From Neiella holothuriorum (lineage in GTDB: Bacteria > Pseudomonadota > Gammaproteobacteria > Enterobacterales > Neiellaceae), in contig NZ_JAHZSS010000012.1 in NCBI RefSeq assembly GCF_019457915.1, positions 1-64,000 of the forward strand: 64,000 bases of DNA, written 5' to 3'. This document shows, one piece after another, positions 55,708-64,000 of this stretch. Position 1 is the stretch's first letter, and every line of letters begins with the position of its first letter. The translations under genes and the position numbers were made by a program. Below the pieces are notes generated by a model. That model was not told the origin of the DNA. It did no database searches and saw only the letters and a program-made list of their open reading frames with translations.

Positions 55708-57144
55708 ATGCTTAGAAGAACCAAGATCGTTACGACGCTGGGACCAGCGACAGACCGTGATGGTAATCTTGAAAAAATCATTCGTGCCGGTGCAAACGTT
55801 GTTCGCATGAACTTCTCTCACGGCACTCCCGAAGATCATAAAAAACGCTCACATGAAGTTCGAGAAATTGCTGAGCGTCTAGGCGTTCATGTCGCTATTC
55901 TAGGCGACTTGCAAGGTCCAAAGATCCGCGTATCAACCTTCAAAGAAGGTAAAGTCCAACTCGAGATCGGCGACAAGTTTTGCTTAGATGCTGATATGCA
56001 GAAAGGCGAAGGTAATAAAGAAGCAGTTGGTCTCGACTATAAAGAACTGCCAAACGATGTTCATCACGGCGATTTGTTGCTGTTAGATGATGGTCGTGTG
56101 CAATTAAAAGTGCTGGACACTCAAGGCACTAAAGTATTCACCGAAGTTGTTGTAGGCGGTCCGCTGTCCAACAATAAAGGTATCAACAAGCAAGGCGGTG
56201 GTCTTTCTGCTGCAGCCTTGACTGAAAAAGATAAAGCAGACATTAAAACCGCAGCGGATATCGGCGTCGATTACTTAGCCGTATCCTTCCCACGAAGCGG
56301 TGAAGATTTGCAATATGCTCGTCAACTAGCCAAAGAAGCCGGTTTCGAGCCACAAATTTGTGCCAAAGTTGAGCGTGCAGAAACTGTTGCCACTGAAGCT
56401 GCCCTCGACGACATCATTTTGAATTCCGACATTGTTATGGTTGCACGTGGTGACCTCGGTGTTGAAATTGGCGACCCAGAGCTAGTGGGCGTTCAAAAGA
56501 AAATCATCTCACGTTCTCGCGCACTGAATCGCGTTGTTATTACCGCGACTCAGATGATGGAATCAATGATCACAGCACCAATGCCAACGCGTGCTGAAGT
56601 CATGGACGTGGCGAACGCCGTTCTCGATGGTACCGATGCGGTGATGTTGTCAGCTGAAACGGCTGCCGGTGATTACCCAGAAGAAACTGTTCATGCCATG
56701 TCTAAGGTTGCCATTGGCGCTGAAAAACATCCGCGTGTAAATATTTCTCGCCACCGTATGAACCAAACGTTCACCACCATTGAAGAAGCCATTGCGATGT
56801 CAGCAATGTACGCAGCTAACCACCTTGAAGGTGTGAAAGCGATTGTGTGCATTACCGAATCTGGCCGTACTGCATTGATGACGTCACGTATTACCTCTGG
56901 CCTGCCTATTATCGGTTTGAGCCGTCATCAAGCAACGTTGAACAAACTTGCGCTTTACCGTGGTGTAGAGCCAATCTTCTTCGACAGCCGTCAAGAAACT
57001 CCTGAAAGTGTTGCTCACGCGATTTTCAGCATGCTGAAAGGTCGTAACCTATTAGAGCCAGGCGATTTAGTTATCCTGACTAAGGGTGACATCATGGGGC
57101 AATCGGGAAGCACCAATAACTGTAAAGTTGTTCGCGTTAATTAA
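55708..57144 (+). CDS. pyk: Pyruvate kinase
   Basis: This 478-residue enzyme converts phosphoenolpyruvate and ADP to pyruvate and ATP. Motifs are [14 protein letters not shown] and [14 protein letters not shown] at the N-terminus, the catalytic Lys in [21 protein letters not shown] and [10 protein letters not shown]. By length and sequence it resembles the type II enzyme (PykA, 480). A CGGAG site precedes the ATG. The strong terminator at 57163-57187 ends it. Confidence 0.96.
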   Translation: MLRRTKIVTTLGPATDRDGNLEKIIRAGANVVRMNFSHGTPEDHKKRSHEVREIAERLGVHVAILGDLQGPKIRVSTFKEGKVQLEIGDKFCLDADMQKGEGNKEAVGLDYKELPNDVHHGDLLLLDDGRVQLKVLDTQGTKVFTEVVVGGPLSNNKGINKQGGGLSAAALTEKDKADIKTAADIGVDYLAVSFPRSGEDLQYARQLAKEAGFEPQICAKVERAETVATEAALDDIILNSDIVMVARGDLGVEIGDPELVGVQKKIISRSRALNRVVITATQMMESMITAPMPTRAEVMDVANAVLDGTDAVMLSAETAAGDYPEETVHAMSKVAIGAEKHPRVNISRHRMNQTFTTIEEAIAMSAMYAANHLEGVKAIVCITESGRTALMTSRITSGLPIIGLSRHQATLNKLALYRGVEPIFFDSRQETPESVAHAIFSMLKGRNLLEPGDLVILTKGDIMGQSGSTNNCKVVRVN

Positions 57145-57162
57145 TCACCGAACAGCATAATG

Positions 57163-57187
57163 AAAGGCGCCTTTAGGGCGCCTTTTT
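57163..57187 (+). terminator. Rho-independent terminator after pyk
   Basis: A 9-bp stem (AAAGGCGCC at 57163-57171, GGCGCCTTT at 57177-57185) with a 5-base loop runs into a T tract. Confidence 0.9.
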
Positions 57188-57299
57188 CTTTATCTTGAGG
57201 ACACTAAACAAGCATCTTGTATGTTTGCTCTTTTTTATTATTCGTCACTATGTAACCATGCGGTTTAATTGACGTTTTCAAGCTCCACCAAGGCTCATT

Positions 57300-58523
57300 A
57301 TGTTTCATGTTTTGCCGTTTATTTGGCCGCTATTGGTTACTGTGAGTGTGATTTGGATTAGCCAAATCAGTCATGTTTGGTCGCCAGATCAACTCAGTAT
57401 ATTGCGCTCTATTCCATACCTTCTTGCAGGGCTTCTGGTCGTCTTATCCGTGCCCTTTAGGCAAGGCCGAGTCGCCATAACGGCATTATTGTTTGCGGCA
57501 ATTTATTACGTTATTCAACAATGGCTTCAGCAACCGTTGGATATATTGTTTACCCAAAAAGTATTTGTTCTGCTTGCTGTAGCCATTCCCTTTAACCTAA
57601 TAGCCATCAGTTTTTGTAACGAACAACCGCCAGTTTCACCATTAGGCATGATGGCCATTGCCATCGGTTTAGCGCAGCTTTTACTCGGTTATCTCCTCGT
57701 TCAACACGAAGCCAGTTTAGAATCTTGGCTCACATCTTGGTTGGCGATTAAACCCGTTGCTTGGGCTTGGCAACCAACGCTCGCATTAGTATTCGCAGTA
57801 GCGGGTGTCGTTGGCTTGGTGGTTAAGTTTCATTATCAACGTCATGCACTCGATCTTGATTTAGCGGTATCTCTGATTATTGCGAGCTGGATGTTGGCGA
57901 ATTTTGAGCGCGACCACGTCTCTGCTCTGGCCATCATTGGCATGTTGTTATTACTGTGCCGAAGCTTTTTAGCCAGTAGTTACCAGATGGCTTTTTTCGA
58001 TGAGTTGACGCAACTGCCTGGGCGTCGAGCCATGGTGTCCGATTTAAAACATGCCAGCCGGAGCTACTCCATGGCCATGACAGATGTCGATCATTTTAAG
58101 AAGTTTAACGACACCTACGGTCACGACACAGGCGACGATGTATTAAAGCTAGTCGCAGCCAAACTTTCTAAAGTAACAGGCGGCGGAAAGGCTTACAGAT
58201 TTGGCGGTGAAGAGTTTGCGATTGTTTTTCGAGGTAAAAGTCCAGCGGCTTGTAAAGCGCATTTAGAAGCGCTACGCGAAGAAATTGCACATTATGATTT
58301 AGTGGTAAGGGATGCTAAAGCGCGCCCTGACGACCATAACCTTGGTCGTCAACGACGTGGCGCCAAACCTAAAAAAATCAAAACGACAAACGTCACCATC
58401 AGCTTAGGCCTAGCCCAGCGGCAGCAAGGTGAACCTTACGAAAGCGTGATGAAACGTGCCGATCAAGCACTTTACCGCGCGAAAGACAATGGCCGAAATA
58501 GACTCGAGGTAGCGGACGATTAA
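57300..58523 (+). CDS. Membrane-bound diguanylate cyclase (GGDEF)
   Basis: This 407-residue protein has an N-terminal half of about seven transmembrane helices (residues 5-225) and a cytoplasmic GGDEF domain that makes cyclic di-GMP from GTP. The active-site motif reads GGEEF (about residue 302), which is catalytically competent; DELTQLPGRRAM and DVDHFKKFNDTYGHDTGD precede it. I see no RxxD inhibitory site before GGEEF. The Lys/Arg-rich insertion before the final strand (RRGAKPKKIKT) is unusual. The convergent transporter gene overlaps its stop by 4 bases. Confidence 0.92.
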   Translation: MFHVLPFIWPLLVTVSVIWISQISHVWSPDQLSILRSIPYLLAGLLVVLSVPFRQGRVAITALLFAAIYYVIQQWLQQPLDILFTQKVFVLLAVAIPFNLIAISFCNEQPPVSPLGMMAIAIGLAQLLLGYLLVQHEASLESWLTSWLAIKPVAWAWQPTLALVFAVAGVVGLVVKFHYQRHALDLDLAVSLIIASWMLANFERDHVSALAIIGMLLLLCRSFLASSYQMAFFDELTQLPGRRAMVSDLKHASRSYSMAMTDVDHFKKFNDTYGHDTGDDVLKLVAAKLSKVTGGGKAYRFGGEEFAIVFRGKSPAACKAHLEALREEIAHYDLVVRDAKARPDDHNLGRQRRGAKPKKIKTTNVTISLGLAQRQQGEPYESVMKRADQALYRAKDNGRNRLEVADD

Positions 58524-59437
58524 CGGCGCTTACCGAGCGCAGCAACAATGGATCCAATAATCACCATACCTGCCCCTATCATGGCTAATGCATTCAGGTG
58601 TAGGGTTTGGTAATGCTCAGGTAAAACGAGCGCTAGAAAATCAATGGTCACAATCGTTACTAGCGGTGTAATAGCTAGAACTGCACTCACTTTTGATGAT
58701 TGCCAATGCGCCATCGCCTCCGCAAACGCGCCATAAGCAATCACTGTATTCAAACAGCAAAATATCAACATGGCCCATTGCCAAGTTGATAACACCAGCA
58801 CTTGCGACGGCGAAGCAACAAACATAAACACCACGCCACCAAACAAGTTAAAGATCATCATGAGTTGCACTGAGCTGAAATGACGCAGCAGACCTTTTTG
58901 TATTAACGCGTAAGCAGCCCAAGTGACCGCAGCAAACACGATCCATAACACGCCGGCACTATAATCGTTACCGCCAGCAAATAGTTGCTCCAAACGTTGA
59001 TTGAAGAATAAGCCTAATCCAACTAATAACGTGAGCGCGCCCATTGCCTGCCAACGAGTGAATTGCTCTTTAAACCACACCACACTACCAATCAAGAGTA
59101 AAAAAGGTGCTAGCTGAATAACCACTTGGGCCGACTTAGGCTCCAAATAATCGAGCCCAATCAGGTAACTACCGTAATTAAGCGATAAACCGGAACACGC
59201 CACGAATAACAAGAGCGTAATGGTGCGATTAAGTTGTTTAGGTTTTGGTAAACCACCGCGCGCGCCGAGCCAACACGCTAAGATGAGCCCCGAAGACATG
59301 AAACGAAAAAACGTAATGGTATAAGGGTCGACGTCGGCTAAAACATCCTTTAGCGCAATCGGTAATAAGCCCCACATGACGCAGGTTAAAAGCGCTAACG
59401 AAAAGCCAAACATCGAACGGCCGGAAACAGTGTGCAT
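58520..59437 (-). CDS. EamA/DMT-family transporter
   Basis: This 305-residue inner-membrane protein has ten predicted helices in two EamA repeats (for example WGLLPIALKDVLADVDPYT in the first and WAAYALIQKGLLRHFSSVQ in the second). Drug/metabolite transporters of this type export amino acids or related compounds; the substrate is unknown. GGAG lies 5 bases before the ATG at 59437, which is preferred over a GTG two codons earlier. Confidence 0.88.
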   Translation of the reverse strand: MHTVSGRSMFGFSLALLTCVMWGLLPIALKDVLADVDPYTITFFRFMSSGLILACWLGARGGLPKPKQLNRTITLLLFVACSGLSLNYGSYLIGLDYLEPKSAQVVIQLAPFLLLIGSVVWFKEQFTRWQAMGALTLLVGLGLFFNQRLEQLFAGGNDYSAGVLWIVFAAVTWAAYALIQKGLLRHFSSVQLMMIFNLFGGVVFMFVASPSQVLVLSTWQWAMLIFCCLNTVIAYGAFAEAMAHWQSSKVSAVLAITPLVTIVTIDFLALVLPEHYQTLHLNALAMIGAGMVIIGSIVAALGKRR

Positions 59438-59501
59438 GTCCACTCCTTTGTGAAGTGAGCTAGTCTACACCCGTTGCGCAACAATCCAACTGTTGAGGCA
59501 T

Positions 59502-59530
59502 AAAAAAAGCACTGCTTAAACAGTGCTTTT
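59502..59530. terminator. Bidirectional terminator between fadE and the EamA gene
   Basis: AAAAGCACTG (59505-59514) and its exact complement (59521-59530) form a 10-bp stem. On the minus strand it follows fadE and runs into T residues. Confidence 0.8.
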
Positions 59531-59548
59531 ATAAGGTGGCGAGTGGGA

Positions 59549-61864
59549 TCATGCAGCGTTTGGTTTCGCACTTTGACCTTTTAAGCTACGCGCAGTATCA
59601 AACTCATCGACATCAATCGCATCGCGAGCTAAAGCGTAAGCTAATTCGAGTTGTGCCACTTCGTCAGCCGTCAGCACGTCTGCAGTAACGGCCTCACATA
59701 GTAACTCGTCGATGGGCAACTTGGATGCCAGTGCCCCGCTTCGTTGTGCTGACTTAATTTTCTTTTCCAATGCTCGAACTTGATACATGGCAACAAACGC
59801 TCGCTCCATGATGCCAGTCGGATCGTCCTTGGCATCGCCCACAAAACATAAGTGGGTTAGCCGATCACGCACAACACTTGGTGCTTGCAAGGTTTTGGCA
59901 ACCTGTTGCTGGACCGCGTCATCAACCATGGTAAAGCGGTTACCTAATGGGAATACGCAAACCTTCATCACCCATGCGACCATCCGATTCGGAAAGTTTT
60001 GAAACAAGCCGGAAAAAGCTTTGCCAATTTCTGAAAGATGCCAGTGCATCGCATAGTGGACTAATGGCAAATCGCCTTGCTGTCGCCCATCATCTTCATA
60101 GTGTTTGAGTACCGCAGAGGCCATGTACAGATGACTAAGAACATCGCCCAAGCGCGCTGAAATCATTTCTTTGCGTTTTAAATCACCGCCTAACACCAAC
60201 ATCGAGAAGTCAGCACAAAGAGCCAAACTACGACTCATACGTGTTAACTGTTGGTAGTATGATTTAGTTGGCCCAGCAACTGGTGCGCTATTAAAACGCG
60301 AGCCGGTTAAGCCCATAAATAACGAACTCACTAAGTTGGTAGCGGCAAAGCCCACATGCTTGGTCAGTAACGTATCGAATTGTTTCAATCCTTCGTCTGG
60401 GTTTTCATTGGCTGCTGCTGCCATTTCTCTTAACACGTACGGATGGCAGCGCGTTGCACCTTGGCCAAAGATCATCAGGTTACGAGTGAGAATATTGGCC
60501 CCTTCAACGGTGATGGAGATAGGGATCCCCATGTAGTTTTGACCCAAATAATTTTTAGGCCCAAGCTGAATCCCCCGCCCAGCATGAATATCCATGGCAT
60601 CGCTGACGACCTGTCGCCCCATTTCGGTCATGTGATACTTTGCAATCGCAGTAACCACAGAAGGGCTTGTCCCTAAGTCCAGCGCACCGGCTGTCATTTT
60701 TCGGACCGCTTCTAAGGAGTATGTCATCCCGCCAATACGTGCCATTGATTCTTGCACGCCTTCAAATTGACCAATCGGTAAGCCAAACTGACGACGAACG
60801 TAGCTATAAGCACCGGTCATGCGTGACGCTAAATGACCTGATGCACAACTTAACGCGGGTAATGAAATACCACGACCAGCAGACAAACATTCCACCAACA
60901 TACGCCAACCTCGGCCGGCATATTCTGGCCCGCCGATGATCCAATCGGCTGGAATAAACACGTCTTCGCCATAAACGGTTCCGTTCATGAAGGCTAAACC
61001 TAACGGGTTATGGCGGCGCCCAATCTCGATACCGGGATGCTCGGCAGGAATTAACGCACAAGTGATACCAGGCGCTTTATCATCGCCAATTAAGCCATCA
61101 GGATCAGTCAGCTTAAAGGCTAACCCTACAACCGTGGCTACGGGGGCAAGGGTAATGTATCGCTTTGCAAAATTGAGGCGAACACCAATGACTTCTTCGC
61201 CATTAAATGTGCCTTTACAGACCACGCCGGTATCGGGAATTGCACCCGCATCAGAACCTGCTTCTGGGCCCGTTAAGGCAAAGCAAGGGACTTCGTCGCC
61301 TTTCGCTAAACCCGGCAACCATCTTTCTTTTTGCTCCTCGGTACCGTAATGCATTAATAGCTCACCGGGACCTAATGAATTAGGTACCATGACCGTTACC
61401 GCCGCGCTTAAACTGCGTGAGGCAATGGCTGAAACAATGGTTGAATTGGCAATCGCAGAAAACTCACGGCCACCGTAACTTTTCGGAATAATCAGCGAAA
61501 AGAAGCCTTCTTTACCTAAGTATTGCCACACCTCTTGCGGCAAGTCTTGCTGCTCTTGGACGATTTGATGATCGTCCAGCATAGCAAGCAGCTCTTGCAC
61601 TTGGTGATCCATAAAATGCTGCTCATCGGCACTCAGCGCTGGCTTTGGAATGCTGTGAAGTTTGTTCCAGTCAGGGTTTCCACTGAATAAATCACCATCC
61701 CACCAGGTGTCACCGGCTTCCATTGCTTCACGTTCGGTTTTAGATAACGGCGGCAACACTTTTTTAAATAACGCGAATATAGGCTTGATGATCAGACTTC
61801 GGCGAATATCACCGACCAGCAAAACCACCAAGATTGCTGTTAGGAATAACACTAAGATGGTCAT
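59549..61864 (-). CDS. fadE: Acyl-CoA dehydrogenase FadE
   Basis: This 771-residue enzyme does the first oxidation step of fatty-acid beta-oxidation. An N-terminal hydrophobic region (about residues 1-20) is followed by the acyl-CoA dehydrogenase domains, with CFALTGPEAGSDAGAIPDTG, SITVEGANILTRNLMIFGQG and a long C-terminal DUF1974-type domain. It is of the FadE type (E. coli 814) and not the short type. The ATG directly follows the psrA stop, so both genes form one operon. Confidence 0.95.
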   Translation of the reverse strand: MTILVLFLTAILVVLLVGDIRRSLIIKPIFALFKKVLPPLSKTEREAMEAGDTWWDGDLFSGNPDWNKLHSIPKPALSADEQHFMDHQVQELLAMLDDHQIVQEQQDLPQEVWQYLGKEGFFSLIIPKSYGGREFSAIANSTIVSAIASRSLSAAVTVMVPNSLGPGELLMHYGTEEQKERWLPGLAKGDEVPCFALTGPEAGSDAGAIPDTGVVCKGTFNGEEVIGVRLNFAKRYITLAPVATVVGLAFKLTDPDGLIGDDKAPGITCALIPAEHPGIEIGRRHNPLGLAFMNGTVYGEDVFIPADWIIGGPEYAGRGWRMLVECLSAGRGISLPALSCASGHLASRMTGAYSYVRRQFGLPIGQFEGVQESMARIGGMTYSLEAVRKMTAGALDLGTSPSVVTAIAKYHMTEMGRQVVSDAMDIHAGRGIQLGPKNYLGQNYMGIPISITVEGANILTRNLMIFGQGATRCHPYVLREMAAAANENPDEGLKQFDTLLTKHVGFAATNLVSSLFMGLTGSRFNSAPVAGPTKSYYQQLTRMSRSLALCADFSMLVLGGDLKRKEMISARLGDVLSHLYMASAVLKHYEDDGRQQGDLPLVHYAMHWHLSEIGKAFSGLFQNFPNRMVAWVMKVCVFPLGNRFTMVDDAVQQQVAKTLQAPSVVRDRLTHLCFVGDAKDDPTGIMERAFVAMYQVRALEKKIKSAQRSGALASKLPIDELLCEAVTADVLTADEVAQLELAYALARDAIDVDEFDTARSLKGQSAKPNAA

Positions 61865-62524
61865 TTATAAGGCCTCTTTCATTGCAAATGCCGGCAAAAT
61901 TGGCGCACCAACGCCAGCTGCCAAAAACGGTACCAACCGACGTACGAGTCCTTCAACGTCAATATCTTCTTCAAAGTCGACTCGGGCGATATCACGCAAG
62001 GCTTCGTTGGAGGCTAAGGTGAATACGACCGTGCCTAACGTAAAGTGCATGCGCCAAAAAAACTCACTCGCTGAGAGCGCTGGATTGGCGCGCTTTACCG
62101 CCAAAGTGATTTGCTGCAACACCTCCCCATATTGCGTGGTCATAAACCAACGCAAGTGGCCTTGGCTATCGCTATATCCGCGCCCAAGTAATTGCATGAA
62201 GATGTTGGTGCCGTTGCTACGAAAGTTATTCAGCGCCAACATGGGTTCTACAAAGCTATCAAACACCTGATGCAGTGTTGGAGCTTGCTCTGCTTGTAAT
62301 AATTTTTGCAATTCCTCGCTGAGCTTTGGCATGAACTGTTCCAAATAACGCGCGAGCACAGCTTTGATGAGTGCTTTTTTTGAACCGAAGTGGTAATTGA
62401 CCGAGGCCAAATTAACGTCAGCTTCACTGGTAATTAAACGCAGGGATGTATCGGCAAACCCACGTTCAGCAAATAAACGTTCGGCAGCATCAAGGATTTT
62501 GTTTTGGGTATTTTGTCTGGTCAT
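61865..62524 (-). CDS. psrA: TetR-family fatty-acid regulator PsrA
   Basis: This 219-residue repressor has a TetR-type N-terminal DNA-binding domain (KILDAAERLFAERGF, then LASVNYHFGSKKALIKAVL) and a ligand-binding C-terminal part. The assignment to PsrA rests on the SVNYHFGSK element, the coupled fadE, and a palindrome upstream that matches the known PsrA half-site AAAC/GTTT. The ATG at 62524 is preferred over an in-frame TTG at 62542. PsrA proteins respond to long-chain acyl compounds and repress beta-oxidation genes. Confidence 0.85.
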   Translation of the reverse strand: MTRQNTQNKILDAAERLFAERGFADTSLRLITSEADVNLASVNYHFGSKKALIKAVLARYLEQFMPKLSEELQKLLQAEQAPTLHQVFDSFVEPMLALNNFRSNGTNIFMQLLGRGYSDSQGHLRWFMTTQYGEVLQQITLAVKRANPALSASEFFWRMHFTLGTVVFTLASNEALRDIARVDFEEDIDVEGLVRRLVPFLAAGVGAPILPAFAMKEAL

Positions 62525-62537
62525 GCGCTTTACAAAA

Positions 62538-62555
62538 TTCAAACAGGTGTTTCAA
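62538..62555. promoter_or_regulatory. psrA: PsrA-type operator overlapping the psrA start point
   Basis: TTCAAACAGGTGTTTCAA fits the pattern TT-N-AAAC-N4-GTTT-N-AA. It overlaps the end of the -10 element and the predicted start point of psrA, an arrangement that blocks initiation, so autorepression is likely. Confidence 0.65.
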
Positions 62556-62583
62556 ATCTATGTTTGTTTCACTGGTCTGTCAA
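62555..62583 (-). promoter_or_regulatory. psrA: Sigma-70 promoter for psrA-fadE
   Basis: On the minus strand a perfect TTGACA (62583-62578) is followed after 17 bases by TAGATT (62560-62555). The start point is near 62548, giving a leader of about 24 bases. Confidence 0.75.
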
Positions 62584-62798
62584 GCAGGTAACGTCGGCGA
62601 ACAAGGTTAAGCGAAAGAATAAGTTCACAATCAATAACTAATTAAAATTCAGTGAGTTAACATATGAAAATACTATGATCGACCGGGTGAAGTTGGAATA
62701 TTCGGCATTAGGTTTATGCGCAGATATTGATTTGTGTGATGTTGCTCAGAAGATTCTCAAAAAACAAAATTTGTTAAAACTAAACTGAACTTTAGTAA

Positions 62799-62892
62799 GC
62801 AACGTATGTCTGACTGTTAGTGTGTTGTGTAAACGACTCTTTATTCCCTGACCCAGCGACCTGATCTGTCATCTTCCCGCTGGGTTTTTTTT
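62799..62892 (+). ncRNA. Candidate small RNA
   Basis: TTGTTA (62771-62776) and TAGTAA (62793-62798), 16 bases apart, form a possible sigma-70 promoter. An intrinsic terminator follows (stem ACCCAGCG/CGCTGGGT at 62851-62858 and 62878-62885, then eight T), with no gene between. The transcript would be about 80-90 nucleotides and unrelated to any RNA I recognise. It could instead be a terminator for a small ORF. Confidence 0.3.
62851..62892 (+). terminator. Rho-independent terminator with no clear upstream gene
   Basis: An 8-bp perfect stem (ACCCAGCG, CGCTGGGT) with a 19-base loop is followed by eight T. It faces the plus strand, yet no plus-strand gene precedes it within the gap. Confidence 0.7.
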
Positions 62893-63017
62893 ATCTTTTT
62901 TTCAGCCTGATTGTTCTCCTTACGCCTTTCATTTAAATGCATCATTAATTAGCATGCCTTGCGAACTACCGTCATATCAAAAGCAATAACAAATAATCAG
63001 AACAACAAGGAAATGTC

Positions 63018-64000
63018 ATGAGACTATTCACCCGCGCTACGCCGATAGCATTAGCAATTACAGCCGCGCTATCGTTAGCTGGCTGTGGCAATGACCAAAC
63101 GAAGGCGCCACAAGCAACACCTGAGGACGCCGCTCAATTTGTTCAACAAGCAGAAGCAACACTTGCTGAACTTAGCGTTGAAGCCAGCCGCGCTGAATGG
63201 ATTTATCAAACTTATATTACTGAAGATACAGCGTCGCTCGCGGCCGACTCCGGCGAAAAATACACTGCTATTACCGTCGAACTCGCTCATCAAGCCGCAC
63301 AATTCGATGAACTGACACTCGATCCCCAGCTACGCCGCAAACTCGATAAACTGAAATTAGCGCTAACGTTACCAGCGCCATTAGACGCGGATCAAAACGC
63401 TGAATTGGCAAAAATATCAGCCGACTTAGGCGGTATGTATGGCAAAGGAAAATACACCACCAATGCCGGTAAAATGCTAACGCTGCCGGCCATGGGGCAA
63501 ATTATGGCATCGTCTCGCGACGCCGATGAGTTGCTTGAACTTTGGCAAGGCTGGCGTGAAGTGTCACCGCCCATGCGCCCCCTTTATCAGCGGCAAGTTG
63601 AACTGGCGAACGCCGGCGCACAAGGCTTAGGCTTTGACGACTTAGGTCAAATGTGGCGTTCAAACTACGATATGGGGCCTGATGCATTTTCGACCGAACT
63701 CGATCGTTTGTGGGGTCAGGTAAAACCGCTTTATGATTCTTTGCACTGCCATGTACGCGCTAAATTGGGTGAACATTACGGCGAAGAAGTAGTGGCACCT
63801 GACCAACCTATTCCAGCGCACTTGTTGGGCAATATGTGGGCGCAAAGCTGGGGCAACATCTATGACTTAGTCGGCCCTCAAAATGCCGATCCAGGATTTG
63901 ATTTAACTGAGCAGTTAGCGGTTCATAATTACGATGAAAAAGACATGGTGAAAGCGGCTGAAGGCTTCTTCACTTCATTAGGTTTTGAACCATTGCCAGA
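63018..64000 (+). CDS. M2-family peptidyl-dipeptidase (ACE-like) lipoprotein, partial
   Basis: The gene runs past the window edge; about 327 codons are visible. An AAGGAA site precedes the ATG at 63018. The signal peptide ends in a lipobox (LSLAGC at about residue 23), so it is a lipid-anchored envelope protein. The mature part matches the Peptidase_M2 family, with ASRAEWIYQTYITEDTA, LGGMYGKGKY, the LWQGWREVSPPMRP segment and LLGNMWAQSWGNIYDLV. The zinc motif HEXXH lies beyond the window, so catalytic integrity cannot be checked. Predicted activity is release of C-terminal dipeptides. Confidence 0.9.
   Translation, partial: MRLFTRATPIALAITAALSLAGCGNDQTKAPQATPEDAAQFVQQAEATLAELSVEASRAEWIYQTYITEDTASLAADSGEKYTAITVELAHQAAQFDELTLDPQLRRKLDKLKLALTLPAPLDADQNAELAKISADLGGMYGKGKYTTNAGKMLTLPAMGQIMASSRDADELLELWQGWREVSPPMRPLYQRQVELANAGAQGLGFDDLGQMWRSNYDMGPDAFSTELDRLWGQVKPLYDSLHCHVRAKLGEHYGEEVVAPDQPIPAHLLGNMWAQSWGNIYDLVGPQNADPGFDLTEQLAVHNYDEKDMVKAAEGFFTSLGFEPLP

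Larger units (their letters stand above)
62525..63017. other. Divergent psrA-peptidase gap with a candidate small RNA
   Basis: Besides the psrA promoter and operator, this 493-bp gap contains a strong orphan terminator (62851-62892) and a possible promoter before it. A 37-codon ORF (62675-62788) has no good ribosome-binding site and is not called. Confidence 0.5.

Noticed and set aside
61662-62270. 202-codon plus-strand ORF opposite fadE and psrA
   Set aside because: It lies entirely antisense to two well-supported genes, has low-complexity basic and Ser/Thr-rich composition and no domain.
62675-62788. 37-codon ORF upstream of the candidate small RNA
   Set aside because: No ribosome-binding site is visible and composition is not decisive; kept only as a note.

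Overview
The window is a gene-dense, ordinary chromosomal segment of a marine-type gammaproteobacterium, most likely in or near the Alteromonadales (Shewanella/Idiomarina/Neiella-like). This is inferred from gene content and order: ccoNOQP-fixH-ccoI-ccoS-fnr-uspE-ttcA, hexR beside zwf and pyk, psrA-fadE, and DUF3080 and DUF2989 lipoproteins. No lineage marker such as rRNA is present. I see no tRNA, rRNA, insertion sequence, prophage or CRISPR array.

Layout. 0.1-3.5 kb: a DPP IV-type peptidase, YajQ and a lipoprotein on the minus strand. 3.7-13.7 kb: a plus-strand respiratory block with the cbb3 oxidase (ccoNOQP), its assembly and copper genes (fixH, ccoI, ccoS, a SafE/TauE-type membrane protein), the oxygen sensor fnr, then uspE and ttcA. 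13.7-18.1 kb: an exported protein, a LysE exporter, the CobB sirtuin, an SDR, a TerB protein and guaC. 18.4-22 kb: molybdenum cofactor genes (moeA; moaBCDE and mobA) without moaA. 22-24.4 kb: a DUF481 outer-membrane protein, a PilZ-like protein and a gene-poor gap with paired LacI-type operator-like boxes. 24.4-29.4 kb: pyrC, then two spondin-domain exported proteins (the first broken by an in-frame amber codon) with an OmpR/EnvZ-type two-component system. 29.4-41.8 kb: housekeeping and small genes (ppnP, a HAD phosphatase, a pteridine reductase-like SDR, ribE, two MATE pumps, uvrB, a TlpA-like thioredoxin, msrB and a T4 endonuclease V-like protein). 41.8-50.1 kb: gnd, glgX, glgB and malQ. 50.3-57.1 kb: gapA, glk, zwf, the regulator hexR and pyruvate kinase. 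57.3-64 kb: a diguanylate cyclase, an EamA transporter, psrA-fadE and the start of an ACE-like M2 peptidase cut by the window edge.

How the parts connect. FNR (10.9 kb) probably reaches beyond the oxidase block: a perfect FNR box sits about 41 bp upstream of the predicted gapA start point, where a class II activator binds. HexR, zwf, glk, gapA and pyk form a sugar-catabolism group, and gnd with the alpha-glucan enzymes lies next to it; edd, eda and pgl are not in the window. PsrA appears to repress its own psrA-fadE operon through an operator overlapping a good sigma-70 promoter.

No clearly new system stands out. The best leads are the spondin-domain/two-component module with its amber codon and 11-bp-spaced direct repeats, the paired DnaA-box inverted repeat beside tiny membrane ORFs near 39 kb, the twin LacI-type boxes without an intact target gene near 23.95 kb, and the operator-like palindromes upstream of gapA and of the DUF481 gene.
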